Shown here piece after piece: positions 36,304 through 64,000 of a DNA stretch of 64,000 nt. The first letter of the stretch is position 1; every line of letters starts with the position of its first letter. Origin of the DNA: Axinella damicornis (lineage: Eukaryota; Porifera; Demospongiae; Axinellida; Axinellidae); contig OZ007509.1 in assembly GCA_963931865.1 (NCBI GenBank), positions 14,406,048-14,470,047 of the forward strand. Direction: 5' to 3'. The position numbers and the translations under genes were made by a program. The notes under the pieces are model-generated. The model had not been told where the DNA came from. It saw nothing but the letters and a program-made list of their open reading frames with translations, and ran no database searches.

Positions 36304-36739
36304 CATCGCCTAATGAACTCACTGATTAAACATGTAAATTTAGGGGGAAACTCCCCCTGAACAACACTGGGTTGCCATCTTTCCAATGTGTGCATACAAG
36401 TGTACTCCAATAAAGGAAGCAATGAACATTAACTGTGGTAATTTAGGGGGAAGTATTGTTTACAACAACACAGGAAATCAATAATCAACATTGTGTACAG
36501 CTTAGGCTATTCCTTACTGATGATTACAGAAACAGTACTGAAGGGAACTCGGGGAGACAATACAAAATAACCCACTTGGTGGGGAAATCCAAAGATTTTT
36601 TGCGTAACAAATCAACAAACACACAGTCAGATCATGTGACAATGGAGAAAGGCAAATACTACTCTCGGAGATTACTAGAGATTACTGAAGACTACTGGGT
36701 GACTACTTAAAGTTTGTTTGGAGGTGGAGTGCCCCAAAC

Positions 36740-39737
36740 TCAGCTCGTAAGTGGCCAGCGACAGTTGGTTTCAGCCACAAGGTAAGCTCCTAGGTAGGTG
36801 TTCAAGCCGTAAGGGCAGCACGGTGCGTCCTGCTGAGGAATCTCAACCCAAATTTTCCCACCCGTACAAATCTTGACAATCTCTCCAATGTACGTGGAAG
36901 AAGCACCGCGATTGATATTGCCATTGCTCATTCTTTGCCCAGCCCCAATGGATGACTGCGCCTGGAGACTAAAATCTCGCTGGGGTCCCTGCTGGCAGTT
37001 CCGATCAACCTTGACGTTGTGTCTCACAGATTGTGTTTGGATTTCAGCCACTTGGAAGAAGACTTGGCTTGACACATAGTAATAACCACACTTTGGGACA
37101 TAGAGTTTTCTGTCAGTTTGATTAAAAATCATCCCTCCGTCCACAAATGCGCCATTTCGCTCAGGTCTGCACGACCACGACGTCTGGTATCCAGGGGTGT
37201 CAGCAGGGTCTGCAGTAAGATAACATAGTAACAGTATAGCAACTACATAGCACCATAGCAACAGCATAGCAGCAGCCTAGTAACAGCTGGGCTATAGATA
37301 TATATAATGCCAATGTAGCTGCTTGAGTTATACATACACGTATAGTTTACTACGCATAATGAAGCACTAATGATTTGTTGGTAAAAATGTTAATTTGCTC
37401 ATGTCATCAATCGTTCCAAGGTTTCACTTGATGTATGCATACACCTGTTACTCGATCGATTAAATAACAGGCATATGCATTGATCTAGTCTGAATGAAGA
37501 AATCGCATTCTTGTCCGGTGAATCTACATCCTGCAAAAGTAATTAAGATGGTCTACTGACTCAGTTCATGCACCAAGTGCATATACAACAGGAAGTTACT
37601 CTGCGGCTGCATCCTGTAAAGTTATCAAGATGCTGCATGATACACTAACTGTATCCTTTGCAGACCCTGATTCATAGTAAACACTATTAAGATACTGGCA
37701 CACTGACTGTATCTCGTTACAGGATACTCTAGGCACGTGCATAAAAAGGAAGTTTACTCTTGATTCTACATCCTGTAAAGGATGCCACAAATTTTCATAT
37801 GAGGTGCATACATACAAGTGTTGTAAATGCAGATGTTGCTATGTACCAGTGTTACGTGAGGTGAGAGCAGTAGGTGCTTGTGTTGTAGGCCACTCAAGTC
37901 CCTTGCCAGCAATGTGAGCAGCTGGAATAGTCTGTAAGTATGTGTATGTATGTGCGGGGGAGGACAGATAAGTACCGGGTAGTTGTTCTTCTGCCAATGC
38001 AACAAATTAGTGTACAATACTTTATCAATACAATTATGCACTTCATAGAGTCTATTACTTACATCATTGCTTATTGTTGATTCACAAGTTGCAGCAACTG
38101 CATAAAGAAAAAATCAAGACACTAAAATGATGGAGATATAGCTAACAGTGGCTAGTCAGTTGAATTAATATACACATTGTATGATATGCCATGATTTCGG
38201 TATCTAATAGCAGTAAGTATGGTTGATCCTGCTACTGTGAAGTTAATGAAATACCATGTAGCTATAGCAACAAGCCTCTACAACAATATCATTGACAACT
38301 CACTGCGGTTATTGTAATAACTCCGCCCACGTTTACGAGCATTCCTGGCAAGCCGCTGGCTGGCAGCCATCTGTATGTGTGTAAACAGTTTGCATAGTGC
38401 ACCATGCATATCTATGTAGCATATACATCCTCAAATGCCTATAATTAGTGATTGCAATAATTATACATGTATATGTACATGCTTAGAAGCTTGATACTGC
38501 ACTAGTTTAGCTACTGGTAATGTAATGCTAACTGATTTAATATAGCTAAGTACATTCTGATCATAATATTGACCAACAGTCTAGCTATTTGTAAGATTTG
38601 CCCCGAACAGAGATCAGTAACAACTGCACAGCAATGAATCTGATAAGTGACATTCAGAAGTTGTCTTAATCAGTTAGTGGTGATTCATAGCTCAATGTTT
38701 ATCAGCTGTCTATTTGCTTCAGAAATTCCCATTCAACCTCAATGCTCGGAGATCAGTTTAGACTACAGCCCCCAGTTGGAAATTCCAGGAAATTCAACTG
38801 TTTAAGTAGTTAACACAAAGAGTGCACGTCATGAAAGTGTACTGGGTATAGTTTTGTCATGAATCAGAAGTCCAACACTGTTATGTTTAGTACCCTTTCA
38901 TGGAGTGCATTTCTCCATCATTTCACGTAATTCTTGGTAGTATTTTGCTTTCCTGGAAATCGTAATTGTTCAGCACTGTGAAGTGAATGGGCTTCGATCT
39001 AATTCACAAACATGCACTCTTGTACCATTAATTTACTTTCTGTATCTTTTCATACTCAAAAAGTTCAACATTTCCTGGAAATCTCATCTCTTCATCAACT
39101 GAGTTCAATGTTGTCTGCAGATGGTATTTTGCTTTCCTGGAAATCGTAATTGTTCAGCACTGTGAAGTGAATGGGCTTCGATCTAATTCACAAACATGCA
39201 CTCTTGTACCATTAATTTACTTTCTGTATCTTTTCATACTCAAAAGTTCAACATTTCCTGGAAATCTCATCTCTTCATCAACTGAGTTCAATGTTGTCTG
39301 CAGATGCTCCCTTCTATTGATGCTTTTAGTTGATCTGACTATGAAAACAGCCATAAGACTTGCAATGCACAAAGAAACAAACACTGAATACACTTTAACT
39401 TTGATTGCATAACTCTATGGATTGCCTGATTTCAACATGCTACAATGCATAAATACAATTCATCTGGCCATACCTTCTGGTAAAGGCTCTCTCTCGTCTC
39501 GAGGTCAAGGTCCTGTGCCTTCCTCTCATCCTTCTTGGTAGGAGCGAAGACTGCAGCACACACTCCCACCGCGGCAACCACCCCTACGATCAGCAGAACA
39601 CCCAGCATTGTCTTCAACTTCCGAGCTCGACTAGACTCTGGCTTTACAAGATCAGCTTCGGTTTGATTTGCGATGGGTAGAGGCATCTCTAGCTCCTCAG
39701 TGTCGCTGCTGTTGCTGTTGCTGTTTTTACTCATCAT
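36740..39737 (-). CDS. TNF-superfamily ligand B (type II membrane protein with polybasic stalk)
   Basis: Five exons on the minus strand: 39737-39474, 38370-38304, 38097-38063, 37931-37847 and 37209-36740, all in frame, giving 306 residues. Residues 1-43 are cytoplasmic and residues 44-64 are the anchor (MLGVLLIVGVVAAVGVCAAV). Exon 2 encodes a stalk with RNARKRGR (residues 97-104), a basic cluster that fits a minimal furin-type site. The TNF homology domain begins IPAAHIAG near residue 124. It continues AFVDGGMIFNQTDRKLYVPK, CGYYYVSSQVFF and LNTYLGAYLVAE. Exon count and the phases of the last three junctions match ligand A, and both enter the last exon at residue 151, so the two genes are paralogues. 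The polybasic exon suggests release as a soluble trimer (inference). A 184 bp tandem duplication lies in intron 1. The start ATG is the first of two adjacent Met codons. Confidence 0.9.
38939..39305. repeat. Recent 184 bp tandem duplication
   Basis: The segment starting TATTTTGCTTTCCTGGAAAT at 38941 is repeated from 39125 almost without change; the only difference I see is one A in CAAAAAGTTC versus CAAAAGTTC. It lies in intron 1 of TNF ligand B. Such identity means a very recent event or an assembly artefact. Confidence 0.85.
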
Positions 39738-42351
39738 GCAACCACTGTAGAATCGATGTGGTCTTAGATGAAAAAATAAACTTCTGCGAAATTGCAGGCA
39801 AACTGCAGATGAAGATGGTTTTGCAAGTAGGCTCGATGCTCTCTTAGTATGACAGTGTTGCATATGATGAAGCACATTTATAAGAAGAAACACGGAATTT
39901 CCCCAAAGGGGCTAGATTAGTGAGGAGAGGGGAAATTGCCTGCCAGGAAATAATATTGGAACTACCTTGTGAAGACCAAACCTGCAGCTGACCACAAAAC
40001 TCCCAGAACTCATGATAATGCATACAGACTGTGTACACCTCACAACAAGTGCCAGGGGGTAAATTTTACTGAGATCATGGTTCTCCAAAAACAAAGGAAA
40101 TCATCCCATCCTGCAGAGCAAGCACCTGCTGCAGAAAGGAAGAAGTGGGTGTACATTTTTGATAAGCAAAGGAAGTGCCTTGCAAGGTAATTGGATTTAA
40201 AAGGAAGTGGGAGGGATGTCGATGGAGGAAAGAGATTGAAGTCTAGATCTCACATTGCAGCGCTCACATGATGTACGTGTGCTGCAGCTGCAAAATTTGA
40301 GAAAGAGAATTAAGTTTGTATGTTACCTTATTTGGTCATGTTTTGGAGTTCATTACTGGTGAACAAGCACTGGAGTATGGACCAGTCCGGCAGTGTCAGC
40401 ACCCCGGTTGGTCACATGTTGTTGTCGCCAAGCAGCGCAGCATCCTTCCAGCCAGCCCACGTACTACATTCCACTGAGTCATGAAAGGGTTCTTGCACAA
40501 TGTGTGCCTGCACTTCTCTCTTCCACACTGTCAACAGAAATGTTTCATTCAGTCATCTACTGTGCATATAGCTAGGTACGTACAGCTGCAAAGTTCAATC
40601 TGCATACACTAGCACATGTGAATATTATTATTCCAGCTAGCTAGCCCCTGCGCTGTACATCTGGTTTGTAAGATCAAGTCTTTAGGACTTTGACAGTGAT
40701 GCTATTTGATGTTGTCAACAAGCAGTCGTCCAATCTCTATGGTAATCTCTTGAATGGCTACATATAGGACTTCACTGGAGCCCATAACTTCATGATCCGG
40801 TTGTCAATCCAAATTGGATGTGGGAAGATGCTAGCTTGAAGATGTACTATCAGTTGCTAGACCCCTTTCAAGTATTTGAACCCAAACCACTTATCAGATT
40901 CATTGCTTGTGAGGTGCGCTTTTTACTAGCATTCTCAGCTGAAAAATGTGACATTATAATCACATCAACATCTCTCACGTTTATCTTGATCTTCCCCATA
41001 CACAAGTTACACAAGACACATTTTTCAGTTCTGAATAAACTTTGAATATCTTCAGCTTTTAATGGTGCAATCTGTCCTGTGGTGTGTTCGCATGTAGCTA
41101 CAACACATACTCCAAAGAGGCAAAGGAGCAGACTCGATAATCATGGCACACTTATCATCATGCCAGTACAGTAAACACGACAAACACAGTTTGGGCGTGA
41201 ATGCACCTGAAGCATCAATCTGACCTTTGGCATGGTGTAAAATCAGATCGATGTGGAGATAAAAGTGTTTTGTTTCCATCCGCAATAGTGCAACATACAG
41301 CTAATTGTCAAAGCTCTCATACTTTAAAACGTCGTTCTAGGGGTTCTTTTGTATTTTGCATGTCCCAATCACCATTACGCTACTCTTCTTTGATCAGCGA
41401 CTATGATTAGCGCCAATCATGATGATTGCTCTTACTAAGGGTGCCGTAAACCTTGTCAACTTTCTTCCCATTATTTGGGAATTACTCCTCATCCTATAAT
41501 TAATACTGACAATGTCATCATTTCTTAACTGAGTTGTTTGCACTGCACCAATGAGGCCTAATTAAATTTTATAACCATCATTGGATGATAACCATGTTGC
41601 CGTGGAGAAAGCTGCACAACTGTTACAATGTTGCCATAGAAACAGCAGGCTGCACGGCCATGTTAACAGCAGGCTGCACACCTCATCAAATTTCAGTAGG
41701 TAGCTATAATATTACAACAGCCAGGTAAAGTGCAACTGAAAACTTTGCTGTAAGCTTATCTTCTCGTTGCCTTAGCAATCGAGATTAGATGATTGAGATA
41801 GCAAAAACCATAGAAACAGAATCGTAAGCAAAATAGTAATAAACATGTTATGGTCGGAGTGAAATGGCAATTGTTATTGTAAACACTGAGTTGTGCTTAC
41901 ATCAAATGAAGGAAGATGATTGCAAACGTGGTTCCAGGGGACAAAAGCAGCAGCCCCTTCTGGATGTGCGATGAAAGCTAGCCTAAGGGTAAATGCACAA
42001 GATTATATAATGTCCCTGACAACTGATTCTAATTCTGGCAATCAACGTACCGGTACCGGTACATAGCTAGCAAACATCGATAGTAGAAGCATGAATAAGT
42101 GTATGTCTCAAGCATCAGGTCAAGGTGAGGATGACAGTGAATTGATCATACCAAAGTTCCAGATAGTTATATGTTCACATGCCCACATTTGGAACATTCT
42201 GACATGTCAATTAAGCCAACATTGGCAGAACCAGCACTCCTGTTCTGTAGGGAGATTATTGGCCAATGAACCAAAAATTGGCATAAAAAGTATGCACACC
42301 AAGGATAGACAGTGAAGCCAGCAGTGAATTCTTGTCTCCTGGGGGCAAGCA

Positions 42352-42464
42352 TAGCCTCATTCCCATGCATGCCTTCTTGCTACACCTGGACCAGTTTGAT
42401 CGTCTACAATGTGCTCTAAGCGATCAAACATTGGCAGTGTCAGCCAGACCTGAGAATGAGGCTA
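42352..42464. mobile_element. Foldback element, family 1
   Basis: TAGCCTCATTCCCATGC at the left pairs with the right end GACCTGAGAATGAGGCTA. Inside, GTTTGATCG pairs with CGATCAAAC. Confidence 0.7.
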
Positions 42465-43807
42465 GGCGTGCAGCTAGCTACAGCAGACAAATATCTTGGG
42501 CTAATGAGATATGATGCTGGGATTGCACCATTACAATCGGCATGAATGGAGCATTTGCAATGATGTCCATTTTGCTGTCGGTTGAACTTTGACCCAACTG
42601 ATGAAAAAAACATGGATTATAGCCTTTGACCGCCACGATTTTGCGACAAAAATGTGACTGAGATTAGAAAATCATTTTAAGGACACCATTTGAAAGCTCT
42701 TTTATGCTGACTACAATGGCACAGTCCCCAGCTCCATATCTTATTCACTATTCCCAATACCAACCTCGTCCATTTATGGCAGAAATGGCACATCAATCAC
42801 CCTAGCTACATGTACAGCTAGAACAGGAATGCTGTTTCTGCCAATTTTTGGCTTAATTCTAAAAATACTTGCCATGTCAAAATTTGTAGAAAATAGTTGC
42901 CAATGTGTGCTAATTTTGCCACAAAAACAAAAAGGATGGAGTCATATATCTATAGACTAAGTTAACCCTTAATGTGCATCTAATTAGCTACTTGTTTGTA
43001 TTGTCTGGAATTGTGCAGTGTCATTTCGCAATGTGTATGTAGCTATATGATTCTACCACCTACAGAGCTTTCACTATCGCAGGTGCTATTCCATTAGCTA
43101 CATGTCCAATAAGGGGTGGGTAATGACATCATGTTATTATAGCAGGGATTATTTATTGAACTTTGAGAGTGAAAGGTGTTCCTTATAAATTGCAGAAGGG
43201 GACTTTGAAAACTATTTCTACATGGTAGAGTCAACAAATAGCTACATACATACAGACAAACACCACTGCAAAGTGACAGCGCAAAATTGCAGACAATATA
43301 TAAAGTTAGAGTGCAAAGACCTTCAGTGGCAGTATTATTCCAAGAGCACGACCATAGTTGTCATGGCAACCAGCTTTTCAGCCCTCAAATATGTATGGAA
43401 GCACTAGTAGGTAGTTATCAGGTGCGCTAGGTACAGCTATAGCTATATACCAGTCATATGACTTGATTGGTTATAGCCTAATGCATGATCATGAAAAACT
43501 GTTAGGTATGTGATTTCCTGTGCGGGATAATTATCACTTTGCAGGAAATTACGCATGGAATTTGGTCATGTGCTATACAACACTCTTTGCCGTGTTGTGA
43601 CTCTGTGGCATGAGGCTGTGGGTCACATTCTGATGACAGTATAATGATGCTCCCTTTCTGCATATGCACGTGCTCACTCTTGAGTCCCAGTACAGGTAGC
43701 TATTTCTTGCAAGTTCATCAGTACGTATTGTTGATAGTAATTTTGCATAAATTATAGTGACGGTTTGAAACTCAGCGATGGTGCTATAGCCTTACTTACA
43801 GTTTTCA

Positions 43808-43905
43808 GCATAGAAACGTTACATCATCATTACATCATGTTACATCCATTACATCATGTTACATCCATTACATCACATTACATCATGTTACATCATGTGA
43901 CATCA
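43808..43905. repeat. Short tandem array of TTACATCATG-like units
   Basis: Ten-base units (TTACATCATG, TTACATCCA, TTACATCACA) repeat head to tail about nine times. Confidence 0.75.
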
Positions 43906-45816
43906 TGCTGTGGTACACGTCCATAAAAATAAGTAGCTAGCTACATGTTATTGAAGGCTCCCCACTGTACAAAAGCTCTTTCGGTACATTTGTAGCTGCA
44001 GCGTTGCATCAGCCGCCCTGAGAGCAAGATCAGTAGCTAGCTACGTGCATTACAGGTATTGATGTACAATTGTACTGCTATCCACACATCTCTTAATTGG
44101 ATCATGTGAGTAGAATCATGTGATTGGTTCTATTACTTCTAAAGGGGAGCAAATATCCCAAACTGGCTACACAAGGGACTCCAAATAATACTATTCATGA
44201 CTTCAGTGAATTCCACTTCCAGAACAGAAACCATGCATTCCTATGGTTCTTTGTAGCCGTTGTATGGTTCTTCACTCTCATTGACATCAGTAGCTAAATT
44301 GGTTCAGTTTCTCTGGTCTGATAGTTTGAGCCTGTAACTTGATCCTACAGTGTCCTGTGTTCCTCCTGTGGGATAGCTTTTGCCATATTTGGACAGTTGT
44401 GGCCGTTGGGACTAGCTTGCATCAGCACAAGTAGCTATGAAGCTATACACATGCACTCCATGAAAACAGTGTCCAAATAATTACATGTCACTCCCAAGGA
44501 TTTCAGTTACTAGCTAGCTATGATGGGCCATGGGCAATTAGCATAATAAGGTGATGCTAATTTTTTGGGGGGGTTGCCATAACTGCACTATTGGGGTATC
44601 CTTATTAACTGCCTCATTCCAGCTAAAAAATGAAATGGAAACTGTAATTATTGTGTACTAGTAGTACACCTGTACATAATAAGCACTCTTTATGATAGCT
44701 ACGAGTGCATGTGAAGACAGCCATAGACCACTTGGATGGCTAAGAGCATTATTTAGGGTTGCTATGGTGATGACGACAATTTTGATAGCCCAAACAAGGG
44801 ATTTCCCCGGACCAACAGCCTAACGCACGTGCCTTCCAAAGGTAGCTACGGTTTTGGTGGTAGGGCATATAATTATATGCTATAGCTTGCAATTCATACA
44901 GCATGAATGCTGCAGGTGTTGTCAACAGCTGCGCACACCAGCTGTGTGCTTAATTGGTGGACTATAGTAGCTGGCTAAATCACTGGACAGTGAAGTCCCT
45001 GATTCTAGCTATATATAGCTGCATGTATCAGCTCCCGAGCAGCAGTTATTTTTAGACATTGCAAGATTATAATATTACTCTATGAGTTAAGCAGTGTGTG
45101 CAGTCAAAACTTGGCATACTCTGAATAATTCTAACCAGTGCTGTTTGTATCATGCAGACAAATTTCCACCCACAGTTATAGAAAACAACAATAGAACAGC
45201 AACATATACAAACACCTACATATACACAAACAAGCTAATGTATTTTGTAGACCATGCATGCAATTATAATTTATGGTTACATAGCTATGCAGCTGTACCT
45301 TTCAAACAATGACAATCCAGCTTTCTCAAAAAATTGGCCATGGGTCATCCTGAGCAAATCTTTCAATGAAAAATTCTGTCAACTGTATAGCTAGCTAGCT
45401 GCTGATGCATGGGGGAAATGACCACTAAGGTTTTAATGCGCACGTGCATCTACGTATGCCACTGGTTGTGAATAGTCTCCTACACCAATAATTACAATTA
45501 AGCTGTGGTTGTAGACAGGTGGAATCCCAGCATGTTAATTGCCATGACGTATATCCATGTTGGTGGGTTGTGTTATACTTGCGATAGCCAAGAGATATAT
45601 AGTGTGACCTATGCATGTGCACCATATCACATCAATCACCCAATGCCAATTAACTAAATATATTGCTGATGGTATTGTGTGTGTAACTATTCTGCACATC
45701 TTTGACAAAACTGTGATCAAGGTCTTGTGACCCGCAGTACATGTAAGAATCATCCAGATCATGTGCACTTATACATTTATACTTTGAGGTTGCAGCCACT
45801 ATTTCACTGCTGGCTT

Positions 45817-45927
45817 TAGTCTCGTTCCCAGATTGTTTATCCAGCATGTGTATCGCATCCAGTATAATGCGCAATACAAAAACCGATCCATGCTAGCTGG
45901 GGTTGGTTGGGTCTGGGACCGAGACTA
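45817..45927. mobile_element. Foldback element, family 1, diverged
   Basis: TAGTCTCGTTCCCAGA at the left and TCTGGGACCGAGACTA at the right are inverted. Inner blocks CCAGCATG and CATGCTAGCTGG also pair. Confidence 0.65.
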
Positions 45928-46490
45928 TACTGGATTGTATAATCTTAGTTGGCTGTAGCTAGGCAATGTTATCACATCTGTTTGTTTGGAGCCTGCAACT
46001 TGAGGATGTCCAAGTCAAAGCTATAGTATTACATTACAAGCGGTATATTATTATAGTGCTTCAAATGATGACATCACTGCAGAAACTGCCAAGTTGTAAA
46101 CCTAGCACTCAAAGAGTGGCAACCTCAATATGCATTCCCAAGCCCTCCTGCTATAATCTGTAGCCATGGTATAGTTTTCAATGGCAAGCGCTGATAAAAT
46201 TACTATTGCATCAAAATAATATGCACACATGGAACGTACAAAAATCAATCTCATTATACATGACATCCATGTACAAAATAAACATCTGTGAGAGCTAGCT
46301 GAGTATCTGACTGCTTTGCTGTGTCAATATATCCAACATGATGACTGTGCTACCATATGCCAGGAGATGACTGATCACTACACACACAAACAATCTACTA
46401 CACGTACAAACAATCTATAACACCGACCGTACATGAGCACAAACAATGATCCTGTGTCATAATTTTGATTGTATATCAGCACCTGTGTGT

Positions 46491-62814
<16,324 letters not shown>

Positions 62815-63384
62815 CTGTGGGAAGGGAGCAAGAAGAACAGCCACTTTAGCATTCGGCTCAGAGACCAGTCGGATGCGCCTATATCCCCACAGGGGTACCT
62901 CATAACAAGGTGTGCTTGATTAAAAAAAAAGAAGGAAGTGCGCTTCATTTGGAATTACCTCGGAAATATGGCACAGAGTTTCTGGAAGAGACTTCAGCAC
63001 TTAATATGGAATAACTTCCAAGGGGCAGGAATTGAACCAGCACCTAACAGTGTGTGAATGCTTTTAAGTGAGCTGTGCATGTGCCACTATGATAACATCC
63101 CGTCTTCGGCCACTTCTCTTCATTCACAATGCGGCACACAGCCAGCTCAACCCCTTCTCATAACAGGACTGGCCCTCCTCCTTACAGAACATGCAGAGGT
63201 GTGACTAGCCTCAAACCCAAACCGCTGTCCTGACTTTGCCTGGGTTCAAGGCTTGGGTGTGTACTCAACAATCAAGGCTAGGCTAGGATGCCGGGGTGTC
63301 ATCAGCACACACAGATTCTCCTCGTTTCAGTTCTCTTGGCAATACTCGGAATGCAATGTATTTATTATGCAGTTAATCCACCAC

Positions 63385-63553
63385 TGTAGTATACTACAGT
63401 ATACTGTAGTATACACTGCAGTACACTATAGTATACTGTAGTATACTACAGTATACTGTAGTGCTAAAGTATACTGTAGTATACTACAGTATACTGTAGT
63501 ACTAAGTATACTGTAGTATACTAAAGTGTACTGTAGTATACTACAGTATACTA
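63385..63553. repeat. Array of palindromic TACAGTATACTGTA units
   Basis: The self-complementary unit TACAGTATACTGTA recurs about nine times in 170 bp, with short variants such as GTACTAAG between. Every unit can form a cruciform. Confidence 0.85.
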
Positions 63554-63614
63554 CAAGTTGAGGTTTCTGAACTGACCCCCACACATCACATCAAATACTG
63601 GTGCTGTGGTACTC

Positions 63615-63617
<3 letters not shown>

Positions 63618-63645
<28 letters not shown>
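63618..63645. repeat. (GT)n microsatellite
   Basis: About 14 GT units. Confidence 0.9.
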
Positions 63646-63647
<2 letters not shown>

Positions 63648-63815
63648 GTGGTATCTTTGAAGTACATACATACTTTAAGTAACAAATTGTTTCCTACATT
63701 GTAGGATTGCATAGTGAAATGATACTATTGAAGCTTCCTAGTTGCAAATTGGTAAAGTAGTAGACCTAGGATTGCATAGCGAAATGATACTTTTGAGTTT
63801 TGAAGTTCCTATATG

Positions 63816-64000
63816 GTGTGGCTGGCTGCCAAGAGACCTGGAATGGTACTACAAGTCTACAGTCAGAGTGGGTGGGGCTGGTTGCCAAGACAATTGGAAT
63901 GAGGAGAGCAAGGTACTACAGGCCTACTGTCAGAGTGGGTGGGGCTGGCTGCCAAGAGAATTGTAATGAGGAGGGCGATGGTACTACAGGCCTACTGTCA
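63816..64000. repeat. Minisatellite, about 70 bp unit, running off the window
   Basis: GGTGGGGCTGGCTGCCAAGA, followed by AATTGGAATGAGGAG and TACTACAGGCCTACTGTCAG, recurs three times up to the right edge. Confidence 0.8.

Larger units (their letters stand above)
34770..36739. other. Convergent intergenic region between the two TNF ligand genes
   Basis: Carries both presumed 3' UTRs. 35095-35300 is a degenerate array of about 30-35 bp units around GTGTTGTGTAATCACCGTAC. A family 1 foldback and two homopolymers (C run 36102-36132, G run 36263-36302) follow. No exon seen. Confidence 0.6.
39738..46490. other. Intergenic region, no gene recognised
   Basis: I see no exon with recognisable protein motifs. 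A plus-strand frame at 40078-40188 (MVLQKQRK...CLAR) ends at a GTAATT donor and could be an isolated exon. 43808-43905 is a short array of TTACATCATG/TTACATCC units. Two family 1 foldbacks lie at 42352-42464 and 45817-45927. Confidence 0.5.

Overview
The window is nuclear DNA from an animal. Genes are split into many short exons with GT/AG introns. Between and inside them lie foldback elements, minisatellites, long homopolymer G/C runs and two 200-base assembly gaps. The protein families (TNF-superfamily ligands, ANKMY1, an RCBTB-type RCC1/BTB protein, apolipoprotein-L-like and SAM domains) are those of a metazoan. Compact genes and dense miniature elements suggest an early-branching marine invertebrate. 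A sponge is my best guess, but the sequence does not prove it.

Layout. 1-3395: no recognisable gene; one clear foldback element and one unassigned 205-codon ORF. 3396-7385 (-): a SAM-domain exon and an apolipoprotein-L-like exon in matching phase, probably one gene, with several mobile elements in its 3.2 kb intron. 8787-18325 (-): a complete ANKMY1 orthologue in 13 inferred exons (MORN repeats, ankyrin repeats, C-terminal MYND zinc finger). 18326-31958: mostly repeats, with one tentative small plus-strand gene (23086-24164, TATA box upstream). 31959-34769 (+) and 36740-39737 (-): two complete TNF-superfamily ligand genes, tail to tail, with the same five-exon architecture. 39738-46490: nothing recognised. 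46491-62814 (-): an RCBTB1/2-like gene (RCC1 repeats followed by a BTB domain), complete at its 3' end, with its first exons beyond the right edge. Its introns hold most of the simple-sequence and foldback repeats of the right half. 62815-64000: intron or repeat DNA.

The exon models come from reading splice sites and checking phase by eye. For the two TNF genes, ANKMY1 and RCBTB, nearly every junction keeps the frame and rebuilds known domain motifs across exon boundaries. The weak points are the ANKMY1 exon 8/9 junction, one tentative RCBTB exon, one missing RCBTB exon (possibly in the second gap), and the assumption that the SAM and ApoL exons are joined directly.

The most interesting content is the convergent pair of TNF-type ligands. 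Only one carries a polybasic, furin-like stalk exon. The inferred SAM-ApoL fusion is next. Both would fit a small immune or cell-death theme, but nothing in the window shows that they act together. At least four families of short inverted-repeat elements, two of them flanked by TA, explain much of the non-coding structure.
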